Assembly: GCA_017391185.1 (NCBI GenBank) | Contig: JAFOZN010000169.1 | Location: 1 to 6,332, forward strand | DNA: 6,332 nt | Direction of reading: 5' to 3' | Source: Alistipes sp. | GTDB lineage: Bacteria; Bacteroidota; Bacteroidia; Bacteroidales; Rikenellaceae | Part shown: positions 1 through 6,332 of the stretch, one piece after another | Position numbering within the stretch: position 1 is the stretch's first letter | Layout: each line of letters opens with the position of its first letter | The notes under the pieces: model-generated | The model's database searches: none | The model's input: the letters and a program-made list of their open reading frames with translations, nothing else | Told to the model about the DNA's origin: nothing | Program-made: the position numbers and the translations under genes

Positions 1-14
1 AAAATCTTACTATT

Positions 15-839
15 ATGATTAAACTCAACAACTTACAAGCGGGTTACAGAGCCAAAAGCCCTGTACTCAAAGAGGTAAACCTCACACTACAGGGGGACCG
101 AATCTACGGATTATTAGGATCCAACGGTAGCGGAAAGACCACCCTTCTCAACACACTCGCTGGGGCACTTGAGCCTCTCGGCGGCAAGATCGAAGTATTA
201 GGCTACACGCCACTGGAGCGCAAGGCTAAATTTCTGGAGCAGATAGCTTATATCCAAGATGAATTGGAGCTACCATCAATGAGCGCAGAGCAATTTGTGG
301 AGAGTTATGCTGCGTTTCATCCCAAGTTCTCTAACGGGGATATGAATCGTTATCTGAAGATGATGAACTACACCTTCGGCATACGATTAGACAAACTCTC
401 ATTGGGCAATCGCAAGAAATTTGCAATCGCATTCGCGTTAGCCTCACATCCACGCATCGTATTGATGGATGAGCCAACCAACGGTCTGGACATTGAGTCA
501 AAGCAGGCTCTAAGAAAAATTTTGGCAGGGCAGGATTTGAGCGAAAGATTGATTATAATCTCGAGCCATCAGGTTGCCGACATTGAGGATATTATTTCGG
601 ATGTAATCATCCTGCGCGAGAACAGAATCGTGCTTAATTCATCGCTCGGCGCAATCGGCGAAGTGCTGCAATTCGGCGACATTCAGAACATCGAAGAGCC
701 ACTCTACGTGAATGGATTAAAAGCTATCGGTAAGGCCGAGGGCGACTATTCGGATGTAGATCTGGAGTCATTCTATTTAGCAATGCAGAATAGTGAAGCC
801 GTGCGCAACTATCTGAGCAAAGTAATCTCTAAAAAGTAA
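15..839 (+). CDS. ABC transporter ATP-binding protein (YtrB/CcmA-like)
   Basis: This is a cytoplasmic ATPase subunit that would power the membrane protein encoded next. All nucleotide-binding motifs are visible in order: Walker A GSNGSGKT (residues 35-42, K41), Q-loop glutamine Q81 in AYIQDE, a signature at about 128-132 reading LSLGN, Walker B RIVLMDEP with catalytic E153, the D-loop at NGLD, and switch histidine H185 in SSHQ. The signature departs from LSGGQ, as is common in single-domain exporters of the YtrB/CcmA type. About 70 residues follow the H-loop, an accessory C-terminal region of unknown role. The frame is open to base 1, but the ATG at 15 gives the expected ABC N-terminus (MIKLNNLQAGY), so I take it as the start. 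There is no Shine-Dalgarno, as usual in Bacteroidota. The gene is 5 bases from the next one and is first in the visible operon. The substrate cannot be told from the sequence. Confidence 0.95.
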   Translation: MIKLNNLQAGYRAKSPVLKEVNLTLQGDRIYGLLGSNGSGKTTLLNTLAGALEPLGGKIEVLGYTPLERKAKFLEQIAYIQDELELPSMSAEQFVESYAAFHPKFSNGDMNRYLKMMNYTFGIRLDKLSLGNRKKFAIAFALASHPRIVLMDEPTNGLDIESKQALRKILAGQDLSERLIIISSHQVADIEDIISDVIILRENRIVLNSSLGAIGEVLQFGDIQNIEEPLYVNGLKAIGKAEGDYSDVDLESFYLAMQNSEAVRNYLSKVISKK

Positions 840-844
840 ACACC

Positions 845-1606
845 ATGACAACACAACATATCTTAGATCTGATTAAATTACACTTCAGACTCAACTGGAA
901 ACGAATAACCGTAGCATTAGCGCTATTTATCGGTTTTTTATTTATGTGTTATGCACGCGAGTCATATTTGGCGGGGCATGAAGATGCACGAATCGAACAA
1001 ATTATAAAACAGTTGCGCGAAACGTGTTTCGCAGCAATGATTACAATAGGGTTTATCTACACTATCTACTCTTCATTCCGTGGCTACGACAATAAACGCA
1101 TGGTTGCCACTACCCTACTCATGCCAGCATCTACCGAGAGCAAATATATCGCCGAGTGGATCTGCACATTTTTGATCCTGCCTTTGACTATGATCGCATT
1201 GTGGCTCGTGGCGGAGACTATCTCTTTGTGGTTTAACGTGGGAATGACATCATTCTCTATACCGCTGAGCGAGGATGTGTATAAGTATGATGGATTCCTC
1301 AGCTTCTGGGCTATTGCACACAGCATTGCCTTCTTTGTTCGCTCGGCTGGCAGAAAATGGTATATACTCTTATCAGTCGCAGCAGGTCTTGCTATCTTGC
1401 AGTTACCTTTACACTACTCATATCCGTTCCAGAATATAATGTCGGATAGTCATGTATATATGAATGGTTCACACTTCGTAACCAGATACCCCGTATCCAT
1501 CTTCTCGGAGCAGATGGGTTGTGTGGTAAGCGTATTCTTCACGCTGACTCTGCCAATAGCGATGTATGTACTCGGATATTTACGCCTAAAAGTACGTGAG
1601 TTATGA
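845..1606 (+). CDS. Probable ABC transporter membrane subunit (six-helix permease)
   Basis: This 253-residue hydrophobic protein is the likely transmembrane partner of the preceding ATPase. Judging by eye, it has about six membrane segments near residues 20-38, 61-78, 104-130, 150-167, 172-188 and 223-245. The second and third are separated by a basic loop (FRGYDNKR) and a stretch reading LLMPASTESKY. That kind of segment is frequent in Bacteroidota ABC-2-like permeases and may contact the ATPase; this is inference. The length suits a half-transporter membrane subunit that dimerises. There is no signal peptide beyond the first helix. The stop codon overlaps the start of the GntR gene in an ATGA (1603-1606), pointing to translational coupling. 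I recognise no specific family or substrate. The permease role rests on topology and on position beside an ATPase without a membrane domain of its own. Confidence 0.78.
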   Translation: MTTQHILDLIKLHFRLNWKRITVALALFIGFLFMCYARESYLAGHEDARIEQIIKQLRETCFAAMITIGFIYTIYSSFRGYDNKRMVATTLLMPASTESKYIAEWICTFLILPLTMIALWLVAETISLWFNVGMTSFSIPLSEDVYKYDGFLSFWAIAHSIAFFVRSAGRKWYILLSVAAGLAILQLPLHYSYPFQNIMSDSHVYMNGSHFVTRYPVSIFSEQMGCVVSVFFTLTLPIAMYVLGYLRLKVREL

Positions 1607-1968
1607 AGCAGATGAGTGACAACAAGCCCGTATTCATTCAGATCAAGGAGTGGATCGAGCAACACATCCTACGCGGAGAGTGGTCTAAAGGGCATCAGTT
1701 GCCATCGGTCAGGGAGCTAAGTGCTGAATTTGGGGTAAATCCCAACACCATAGCCCGAACTTATGAGCGATTGACGATGGAGCAGACAATACACAGCGTG
1801 CGTGGCGTAGGATATTTCGTTTCGGATCAGGCAAAGGAGCTGATCGAGACGCGCCGCCGCGAGGAGTTCCGCAAGGAGACAATACCTCAGTTCATAGCCG
1901 ACATGAATCTTTTGGGTATTGAATTAGAAGAGTTTATCAAACATTATAACGAAACCGAAAAGCAATGA
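1603..1968 (+). CDS. GntR-family transcriptional regulator, short YtrA type
   Basis: This is a DNA-binding repressor-type protein, 121 residues long. The winged helix-turn-helix covers about residues 9-73, with the GntR hallmarks LPSVREL (33-39), a recognition helix around VNPNTIARTYERL (46-58) and the wing SVRGVGYFV (65-73). Only about 48 residues follow, predicted as two helices rich in charged residues. This matches the YtrA subfamily, which lacks a large effector domain and dimerises through a short C-terminal helical piece. YtrA-type regulators typically sit in operons with ABC transporters and repress them, so autoregulation of this operon is the natural inference. The usual order puts the regulator first; here it is third among the visible genes. 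The start at 1603 overlaps the permease stop (ATGA). An alternative ATG at 1612 (MSDNKPVF) would also leave the domain intact. The 3' end overlaps the next gene by ATGA. Confidence 0.95.
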   Translation: MKQMSDNKPVFIQIKEWIEQHILRGEWSKGHQLPSVRELSAEFGVNPNTIARTYERLTMEQTIHSVRGVGYFVSDQAKELIETRRREEFRKETIPQFIADMNLLGIELEEFIKHYNETEKQ

Positions 1969-2399
1969 AAAAGAGAGCAAATTATATCACGATAGCCATT
2001 TTGGCGTTTTACATAGGAGTACCTTTGATGATAGGAGCAGCCAACATTTTGACCTTACAAAGCGAGCAAAACGAATTAAGACAAATGCTCCGCAAGGCTA
2101 ATCTGGAAAATGCTGAAATTAAGACCTTATCAATTACAGGTGCTGAGGTTAACACCGAACAGCTCCATGTCACTAACGATATCAAGAGTGAAGAAAACTC
2201 CTTTATGCTCTATTACCACGTAATAGAAGATATTTATCGTGAGAGCGATACGCTACACATTGAGTTAAAGACACATCCCTCTTATCATGCACAGAAGTGC
2301 TATTTTATAGATGCATTCTTCATCAAAACGCTCGAAAAGGTGTTGCTCAACGGCGAGGATTGGACCGACAAGGCAATCATCGTAGAGCCAAAAGATTAG
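1965..2399 (+). CDS. Hypothetical membrane-anchored protein, fourth gene of the ABC operon
   Basis: I do not recognise a family for this 144-residue protein. It starts with a short basic tip (MKKRANY) and one hydrophobic segment at about residues 8-30, which could be an uncleaved signal anchor. No clear cleavage site or lipobox follows. Residues 31-50 are charged and probably helical (QSEQNELRQMLRKANLENAE). The rest (about 51-144) looks like alternating strands, ending in an acidic tail, and would lie in the periplasm if the N-terminus is inside. One cysteine (C112) is present. Its start lies within an ATGA overlap with the GntR gene (1965-1968), strong evidence that it is real and co-translated with the transporter operon. 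A role as accessory or sensor partner of the transporter is guesswork from context. Translation ends at TAG 2397-2399, and a small repeat follows at once. Confidence 0.72.
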   Translation: MKKRANYITIAILAFYIGVPLMIGAANILTLQSEQNELRQMLRKANLENAEIKTLSITGAEVNTEQLHVTNDIKSEENSFMLYYHVIEDIYRESDTLHIELKTHPSYHAQKCYFIDAFFIKTLEKVLLNGEDWTDKAIIVEPKD

Positions 2400-2404
2400 G
2401 GTGG

Positions 2405-2435
2405 ACCTGTGGTGTGGGACCAACCTGTAGCGTGG
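2405..2435. repeat. Short imperfect direct repeat, two 13-base copies 18 bases apart
   Basis: ACCTGTGGTGTGG (2405-2417) and ACCTGTAGCGTGG (2423-2435) agree at 11 of 13 positions with a period of 18 bases. They lie just after the TAG stop of the fourth operon gene. The stretch is G-rich compared with its surroundings. Read in frame past the TAG it would encode PVVW and PVAW six codons apart, before a TAA at 2436-2438. It could be a degenerate remnant of coding sequence, a fragment of a dispersed repeat, or chance. Confidence 0.4.
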
Positions 2436-2448
2436 TAAAAAAATGAGA

Positions 2449-2485
2449 TGAGGGTATTTAACGCGAGATTCGTTAAATACCCTCA
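2449..2485. terminator. Bidirectional intrinsic terminator between convergent operons
   Basis: A perfect 15-bp inverted repeat, TGAGGGTATTTAACG (2449-2463) against CGTTAAATACCCTCA (2471-2485), encloses a 7-base loop. On the plus strand it is followed by CTTTTAT. On the minus strand, after a four-base TCTC-like spacer, it is followed by a run of seven T (complement of A at 2437-2443). It lies 50 bases after the ABC operon stop and 33 bases past the glycosidase stop, where both transcripts should end. The minus-strand T-tract is the stronger one. Confidence 0.87.
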
Positions 2486-2517
2486 CTTTTATCAAGTTCT
2501 AGATATCCAAAGCATAA

Positions 2518-4851
2518 CTATTTCATTATCATTCTAAGTTCATAGACTCTTGGGGAGATATTTCCGTCCACATTGCGGATTTTGATACGCAGTGTCTGCT
2601 TAGATTGCAGAGCTTCTGGCAGAGGTAGCTCAGCCACCTTTTCTGCAAAACGCTCACCAACCGCCAAACGACCAATCTCTACCCCGTCAGCCTCTACTAC
2701 GGCTTGCTTTCCTCTTTCAGCAAGATATACGACTCGCACGAGGCGGGCACGTCCCATAGAGGTTGACATCTGATAAGAGAACGACTCGCGCGCTGCACGC
2801 CAATGGCGATTCTGATCGTTACCCGACACAGTATTTACCATCTCCACAAAGTGATCACTCTCAGGCTGCTGCTCACCACACACAACGACATCGGCTGTGA
2901 TGGCATTCAATTCGGCTCGCGCACGCTCACGGCGAGCCAACTCATCACGATACTGCTGAAGTTCATACTCCGAGCGCAATGACCAATAGACCATATATCG
3001 TGAAGCATGAATCTTATAGAATGGTTGCAGAATCATACCCTCATATTTGGCAGGATATACACCCGAAAGCGAGAAGGTCAAAGGACGACGCTCCTTCTTG
3101 AAATGTTCAAGCAGAGTAGCCTTTTCACCCACGATGCAGGGCATATCTTCCAACGAAAGCTGAGGTCCAAACGCAGCATGAGCCATACGCTGAGAATCGG
3201 CAAAGAGACCATCTTGACGCTCTGTACCCATAGCCGAAGCCAACACAATAGGGCCATAGAGGAATGAATAGTTTGGCGTAGAGTCTGGCAACTGCTCAAC
3301 GCGAAGCGACATAGGCAAAGTCATACGTACAAGATCACCCTTGAGCCATTTACGATAAATCACAGCATAGCCATCCTCGATTTTAGGGGTATAACTCTCA
3401 TCATTGATAGTAAACTTCACGCCCTCACTCCATGATGGCACGCGCAAGCGAAGAGTGAACTCCTTACCCGACTTGGCAGGATAGATTGTGATAGAGGTTG
3501 CCTCCTCTTCTGGAAATTTGGTCTGCTGAACAACACGACCATGCTTCCACTCAACCTCAGAAGCCACAAAGAGATTTATAGTAAGAGCATCCTCACTCTG
3601 TGCATAAATCATCTCGCCATAGCGTGCGTGATTCTCCAAACCCGAACCAACACAACACCAGAATGAGGTCTGAGGCTGAGAATAGACACGATAGTGACCA
3701 GCACGCATAGGTGTGAAATAGACAAAGCCACCCTGCTCGGGATGCTGAGTCGAGAGTATATGGTTGAACATAGCACGCTCGTAGTAGTCGATATACTCCG
3801 CTTTGCCGCTTGTCTCATAGAGCATCTTCGTCAGACGCATCATATTATAGGTGTTACAAGTCTCAGGGCCTTGCTCACTTGTGAGCATAGAGGAGAAGTC
3901 GTTTGCAGGATGAAAATGTTCTCTGACACTATTTCCACCGATACTGATTGTACGATGCTTCACCACTACATCCCAAAACAGGCGTGCCGCAGCATCCCAC
4001 TTATCGTTACTCTCGATATCAGCAATACGCTTATAGCCAATCACCTTAGGAATTTGGGTATTAGCGTGCATACCCGTAAGACGATCCTCACCCTTGAGCA
4101 GAGGTTCCAAAAGCTCCTTATCTGAGAACTTCTTGGCCAACTCGACAAAACGCTTATCGCCCGAAATCACAGCCACATCGGCAAACACCTCATTTAGACC
4201 GCCATGCTCGCTATAAAGCATACGTTGCATCTGAGCCTCATCCAGCCCCTGCACCGTACGATACATCCAATCTGCAAGAGCCACAAGCATAGTCTTGGCC
4301 GATTTATAACCCGCCTGCAAATAGGCATCACGCAAACCTGCATAAATCTTGTGGATATTATAGAGTGGCACCCAACGATTATTCAATCCAAATCTATCTG
4401 CGCGGATATTACCCTCGGAGATCTCTTTCCAAGCCTCGCGCCCATTGGGTACACCACTCAGATAACCATCGCCTGAGGTGCGCTGGCAAAGTTCTAATTC
4501 AGAGAGGAAATACTCCAAACGAGTACGAATCTCTTCATCTCCCGTAGAGGCATACATATATGCGAGAGCCGACAGATAGTGACCGCCAATATGGCCATCG
4601 AGACCCGTATTCTCCCAATTGGGATAGTTCTCAGCCTTAGGTTCAAGACCTGCCTCCTTACGAAAGGGAGCCAACAGACGGTCAGCATCGAGTGCCATCA
4701 AATAGCACTTATCCATCTGCTCGGCGTGTTTAAAATCAGATTCCAACAACTTGACCTTGCTAACAGGTACACTCTCAACCACGCGATGTGTCTGGGCGCA
4801 GAGGCTCACCACACTCAATAGTAGCAACGCTACAATTACCGTTTTTTTCAT
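2518..4851 (-). CDS. Secreted GH127/GH146-type beta-L-arabinofuranosidase (DUF1680)
   Basis: This is a 777-residue retaining glycoside hydrolase that would release beta-linked L-arabinofuranose or a related sugar from plant-type or complex glycans. A type I signal peptide (MKKTVIVALLLLSVVSLCAQ, likely cleaved near A19) sends it to the periplasm or cell surface. The (alpha/alpha)6 catalytic domain spans about residues 30-420, with the family stretch DGHIGGHYLSALA (85-97). By comparison with Bifidobacterium HypBA1 (E322, E338, C340, C417, C418), the acid/base is E311 in REHF, the zinc ligands are E330, C332 and C400, and the nucleophile is C399 in FWCC. The whole thiolate site is therefore intact. 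Beta-sandwich regions follow, then a DUF4986-like part (about 580-625, PFYKIHASRYMVYW), a charged helical linker (625-650) and a DUF6805-like C-terminus starting at GEQQPESDH. This architecture fits Bacteroidota members. GH127 and GH146 cannot be separated by eye, and some relatives act on aceric acid. It starts 28 bases after the sulfatase stop and is probably co-transcribed with it. Confidence 0.94.
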   Translation of the reverse strand: MKKTVIVALLLLSVVSLCAQTHRVVESVPVSKVKLLESDFKHAEQMDKCYLMALDADRLLAPFRKEAGLEPKAENYPNWENTGLDGHIGGHYLSALAYMYASTGDEEIRTRLEYFLSELELCQRTSGDGYLSGVPNGREAWKEISEGNIRADRFGLNNRWVPLYNIHKIYAGLRDAYLQAGYKSAKTMLVALADWMYRTVQGLDEAQMQRMLYSEHGGLNEVFADVAVISGDKRFVELAKKFSDKELLEPLLKGEDRLTGMHANTQIPKVIGYKRIADIESNDKWDAAARLFWDVVVKHRTISIGGNSVREHFHPANDFSSMLTSEQGPETCNTYNMMRLTKMLYETSGKAEYIDYYERAMFNHILSTQHPEQGGFVYFTPMRAGHYRVYSQPQTSFWCCVGSGLENHARYGEMIYAQSEDALTINLFVASEVEWKHGRVVQQTKFPEEEATSITIYPAKSGKEFTLRLRVPSWSEGVKFTINDESYTPKIEDGYAVIYRKWLKGDLVRMTLPMSLRVEQLPDSTPNYSFLYGPIVLASAMGTERQDGLFADSQRMAHAAFGPQLSLEDMPCIVGEKATLLEHFKKERRPLTFSLSGVYPAKYEGMILQPFYKIHASRYMVYWSLRSEYELQQYRDELARRERARAELNAITADVVVCGEQQPESDHFVEMVNTVSGNDQNRHWRAARESFSYQMSTSMGRARLVRVVYLAERGKQAVVEADGVEIGRLAVGERFAEKVAELPLPEALQSKQTLRIKIRNVDGNISPRVYELRMIMK

Positions 4852-4879
4852 CTCAAATTATTTAGGTTTCCTTTTAGAC

Positions 4880-6332
4880 TTACTTACGCTCAGGCAAGGT
4901 AACTTTAAAATGCTCACTCGGAGTATGCTCTCGATATATTATGTCGATCATACGCCTCACCTGCTGAGGGTAGAATATAGCAACATCCTTATCTTCGTGG
5001 ATATCATCCTTGAGATTGTAAAGATATGGTGTACCACGCTTCACTACGAGTTTCCAATCGCCCTCGCGCACTGCAATCTGATCAGTCTCGCCAAACTCCC
5101 AATAGAGAAAATCATGCTTAGGTTGCTCACCCTCGCCCGTCAAAATGGGAGCAAACGAGAGCCCATCGAAATGATCCTCTTCGAGCTCTTTGCTTGCGTA
5201 TCGCTTCTGATAATCCTTAACACCCGCCAACTCACAGAAGGTAGGCATCAAATCGTAAAACGCCAACTGATGGTCACTCACACTACCCGAAGTAATCTTC
5301 GCTGGCCAACTAACGATAAACGGCACGCGGATACCACCTTCGTGACACTGACGCTTTAGGCCTCTGAGTTTGCCATCACGGCCAAAGAACGTAGGATCGG
5401 CACCACCCTCCTCATGTGGGCCGTTATCGCTGGTAAATATCACGATGGTGTTTTCTAAGAGTCCCTTCTCTCGAAGTTTAGCCAACACCTCACCCACATA
5501 TTTATCCAAGCGGGTAATCATTGCCGCAAATTGGGCATGGGTGTGGGTAGTGGCATTATAGCGCGAAGCCTCCTGACCACCCCAAGTCTTATCGTTGAAG
5601 AATTTACGTTTATAACTCTGAAGAATCTCATCATCGGGTTGCACCAGCTCGGCATGAGGCAGAGTATAGGTCAAGATGCCGAAAAACGGCTGATCCGAGT
5701 TCTGCTTATCAATCCAATCCAAAGCCGCCTGATGTATCAACTCTGCCGAATATTGAGGTCGTTTGAGATAATCTGCGCCATACATCGGATATTTGATATT
5801 CTCCTCCATCACCACACGCACGGTCTCTGTATCGCCTGCCGAGCGACTAAAGCGATTGAGGAAATTGGGGTAATACAAGTGTGCCTGAAATTGGCAGATA
5901 AAGCCATAGAACTCATCCACACCTCGTTTATCAGGAGTCGAAACTGAGCCCTCATAACCACCAGCCCACTTACCGAACATACCTGTGGTATAGCCGTTAT
6001 CCTTCATAATCTCGGTAATGAGCACATGGCGCGGATCGTAGGGATGTTGGCCTGCGATAGAGAAATCATCATTGATACCATATTTTACAATCGGCACACC
6101 TCGCCAATACTCTTTATTGCCTCTAACCTCGGTATGTCCACTATGCTGACCTGTCATAAACGAAGCACGCGAAGGTGCGCTGACAGGGCTACCCGCATAG
6201 GCCTGAGTAAAGCGGATTCCACCTCGTGCCATAGAGTCGATATTGGGAGTGGAGATAAGTCTCTGACCATAACACCCCAGATCGCCATAGCCCATATCAT
6301 CGCACATTATATATATAATATTGGGCTTCTGC
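4880..6332 (-). CDS. Sulfatase, S1 family, serine-type (5' end cut by window edge)
   Basis: This formylglycine-dependent enzyme hydrolyses sulfate esters, probably on a carbohydrate. The frame stays open to base 6332, reading QKPNIIYI before the ATG at 6307. KPNIIxIMxDDMGYGDLGCYG is the standard N-terminal strand of the family, so the real start and any signal peptide lie outside the window. Numbered from that internal methionine, metal ligands are D3, D4, D294 and N295. The catalytic motif is S43-A-P-S-R47 followed by T52-G53, the serine form matured by an anSME radical-SAM enzyme encoded elsewhere. Other active-site residues are K113 in GKW, H218 in LPHAE, and K318 before EGGIRVPF. The histidine usual in GKWHLG is alanine here (GKWAGG). 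The C-terminal subdomain (REGDWKLVVKRGTPYLYNLKDD) is complete to the TAA. It is upstream of the arabinofuranosidase in the same direction. Similarity to S1_16-like sulfatases is an impression, and the substrate is unknown. Confidence 0.95.
   Translation of the reverse strand, partial: QKPNIIYIMCDDMGYGDLGCYGQRLISTPNIDSMARGGIRFTQAYAGSPVSAPSRASFMTGQHSGHTEVRGNKEYWRGVPIVKYGINDDFSIAGQHPYDPRHVLITEIMKDNGYTTGMFGKWAGGYEGSVSTPDKRGVDEFYGFICQFQAHLYYPNFLNRFSRSAGDTETVRVVMEENIKYPMYGADYLKRPQYSAELIHQAALDWIDKQNSDQPFFGILTYTLPHAELVQPDDEILQSYKRKFFNDKTWGGQEASRYNATTHTHAQFAAMITRLDKYVGEVLAKLREKGLLENTIVIFTSDNGPHEEGGADPTFFGRDGKLRGLKRQCHEGGIRVPFIVSWPAKITSGSVSDHQLAFYDLMPTFCELAGVKDYQKRYASKELEEDHFDGLSFAPILTGEGEQPKHDFLYWEFGETDQIAVREGDWKLVVKRGTPYLYNLKDDIHEDKDVAIFYPQQVRRMIDIIYREHTPSEHFKVTLPERK

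Noticed and set aside
2265..2495. Minus-strand reading frame overlapping the fourth operon gene and the terminator
   Set aside because: It runs through the hairpin and opposes a translationally coupled gene. No motif is visible.
3694..4125. Plus-strand reading frame of 143 codons opposite the glycosidase active-site region
   Set aside because: The minus-strand protein here carries the E311, E330, C332, C399 and C400 catalytic set, so the coding strand is certain.
4795..4806. Possible lipobox cysteine (C18) in the glycosidase signal peptide
   Set aside because: The residue before C18 is leucine, which does not fit the G/A/S needed at -1. A type I signal peptide cleaved near A19 fits better.
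4852..4879. GGAAA in the 28-base gap before the glycosidase start as a Shine-Dalgarno
   Set aside because: It is about 15-20 bases from the ATG, too far for a usual ribosome binding site, and none of the other genes here uses one.
4751..5359. Long plus-strand reading frame (202 codons) running across the sulfatase/arabinofuranosidase junction
   Set aside because: It is antisense to two strongly supported genes, has no recognisable motif and changes character across the junction. It is a by-product of codon bias in the minus-strand genes.
5531..5947. Plus-strand reading frame of 138 codons inside the sulfatase
   Set aside because: It is entirely antisense to conserved sulfatase sequence, with no domain and no plausible promoter or partner gene.
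6305..6322. AT-rich alternating TA stretch resembling a promoter -7 element before the ATG at 6307
   Set aside because: The bases encode NIIYI of the conserved sulfatase N-terminal strand, so they are coding, not a promoter.

Overview
The window looks like a piece of a Bacteroidota chromosome, most likely a gut-type Bacteroidales. Three things point there. The genes lack Shine-Dalgarno sequences and start after A/T-rich leaders. A secreted DUF1680 glycosidase carries the C-terminal extension typical of Bacteroides relatives. A serine-type (S-x-P-x-R) sulfatase sits directly beside it. This placement is an inference from gene content; no rRNA or other taxonomic marker is present.

Layout: two convergent gene blocks share one strong terminator. 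On the plus strand (15-2399) lies a tight four-gene run: ABC ATPase, six-helix membrane protein, short YtrA-type GntR regulator, and an unrecognised single-helix membrane-anchored protein. The first gap is 5 bases, and the next two junctions are 4-base ATGA overlaps, so the run is almost certainly one translationally coupled operon. Its promoter would lie upstream of base 1. The ATPase and membrane protein probably form an exporter or envelope-stress type ABC system, with the GntR protein regulating the operon according to an unknown signal.

The 118-base convergent gap (2400-2517) holds a short imperfect direct repeat and a perfect 15-bp hairpin with T-tracts on both strands, which is a bidirectional terminator.

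On the minus strand (6332 to 2518) lies a carbohydrate-degradation pair. It begins with a sulfatase whose true start lies beyond the right edge; the first ATG visible in frame (6307) is an internal methionine. After 28 bases comes a secreted 777-residue GH127/GH146-type beta-L-arabinofuranosidase with an intact Cys/Glu zinc-thiolate active site. Together they suggest stepwise removal of sulfate and beta-linked L-arabinofuranose (or a related sugar) from a complex glycan. No SusC/SusD genes are visible, so membership of a polysaccharide utilization locus is unproven.

I saw no mobile element, CRISPR array, tRNA or rRNA. Nothing here is a clearly new system. The points most worth following up are the uncharacterised fourth gene of the ABC operon and the sulfatase active-site variant next to the arabinofuranosidase.
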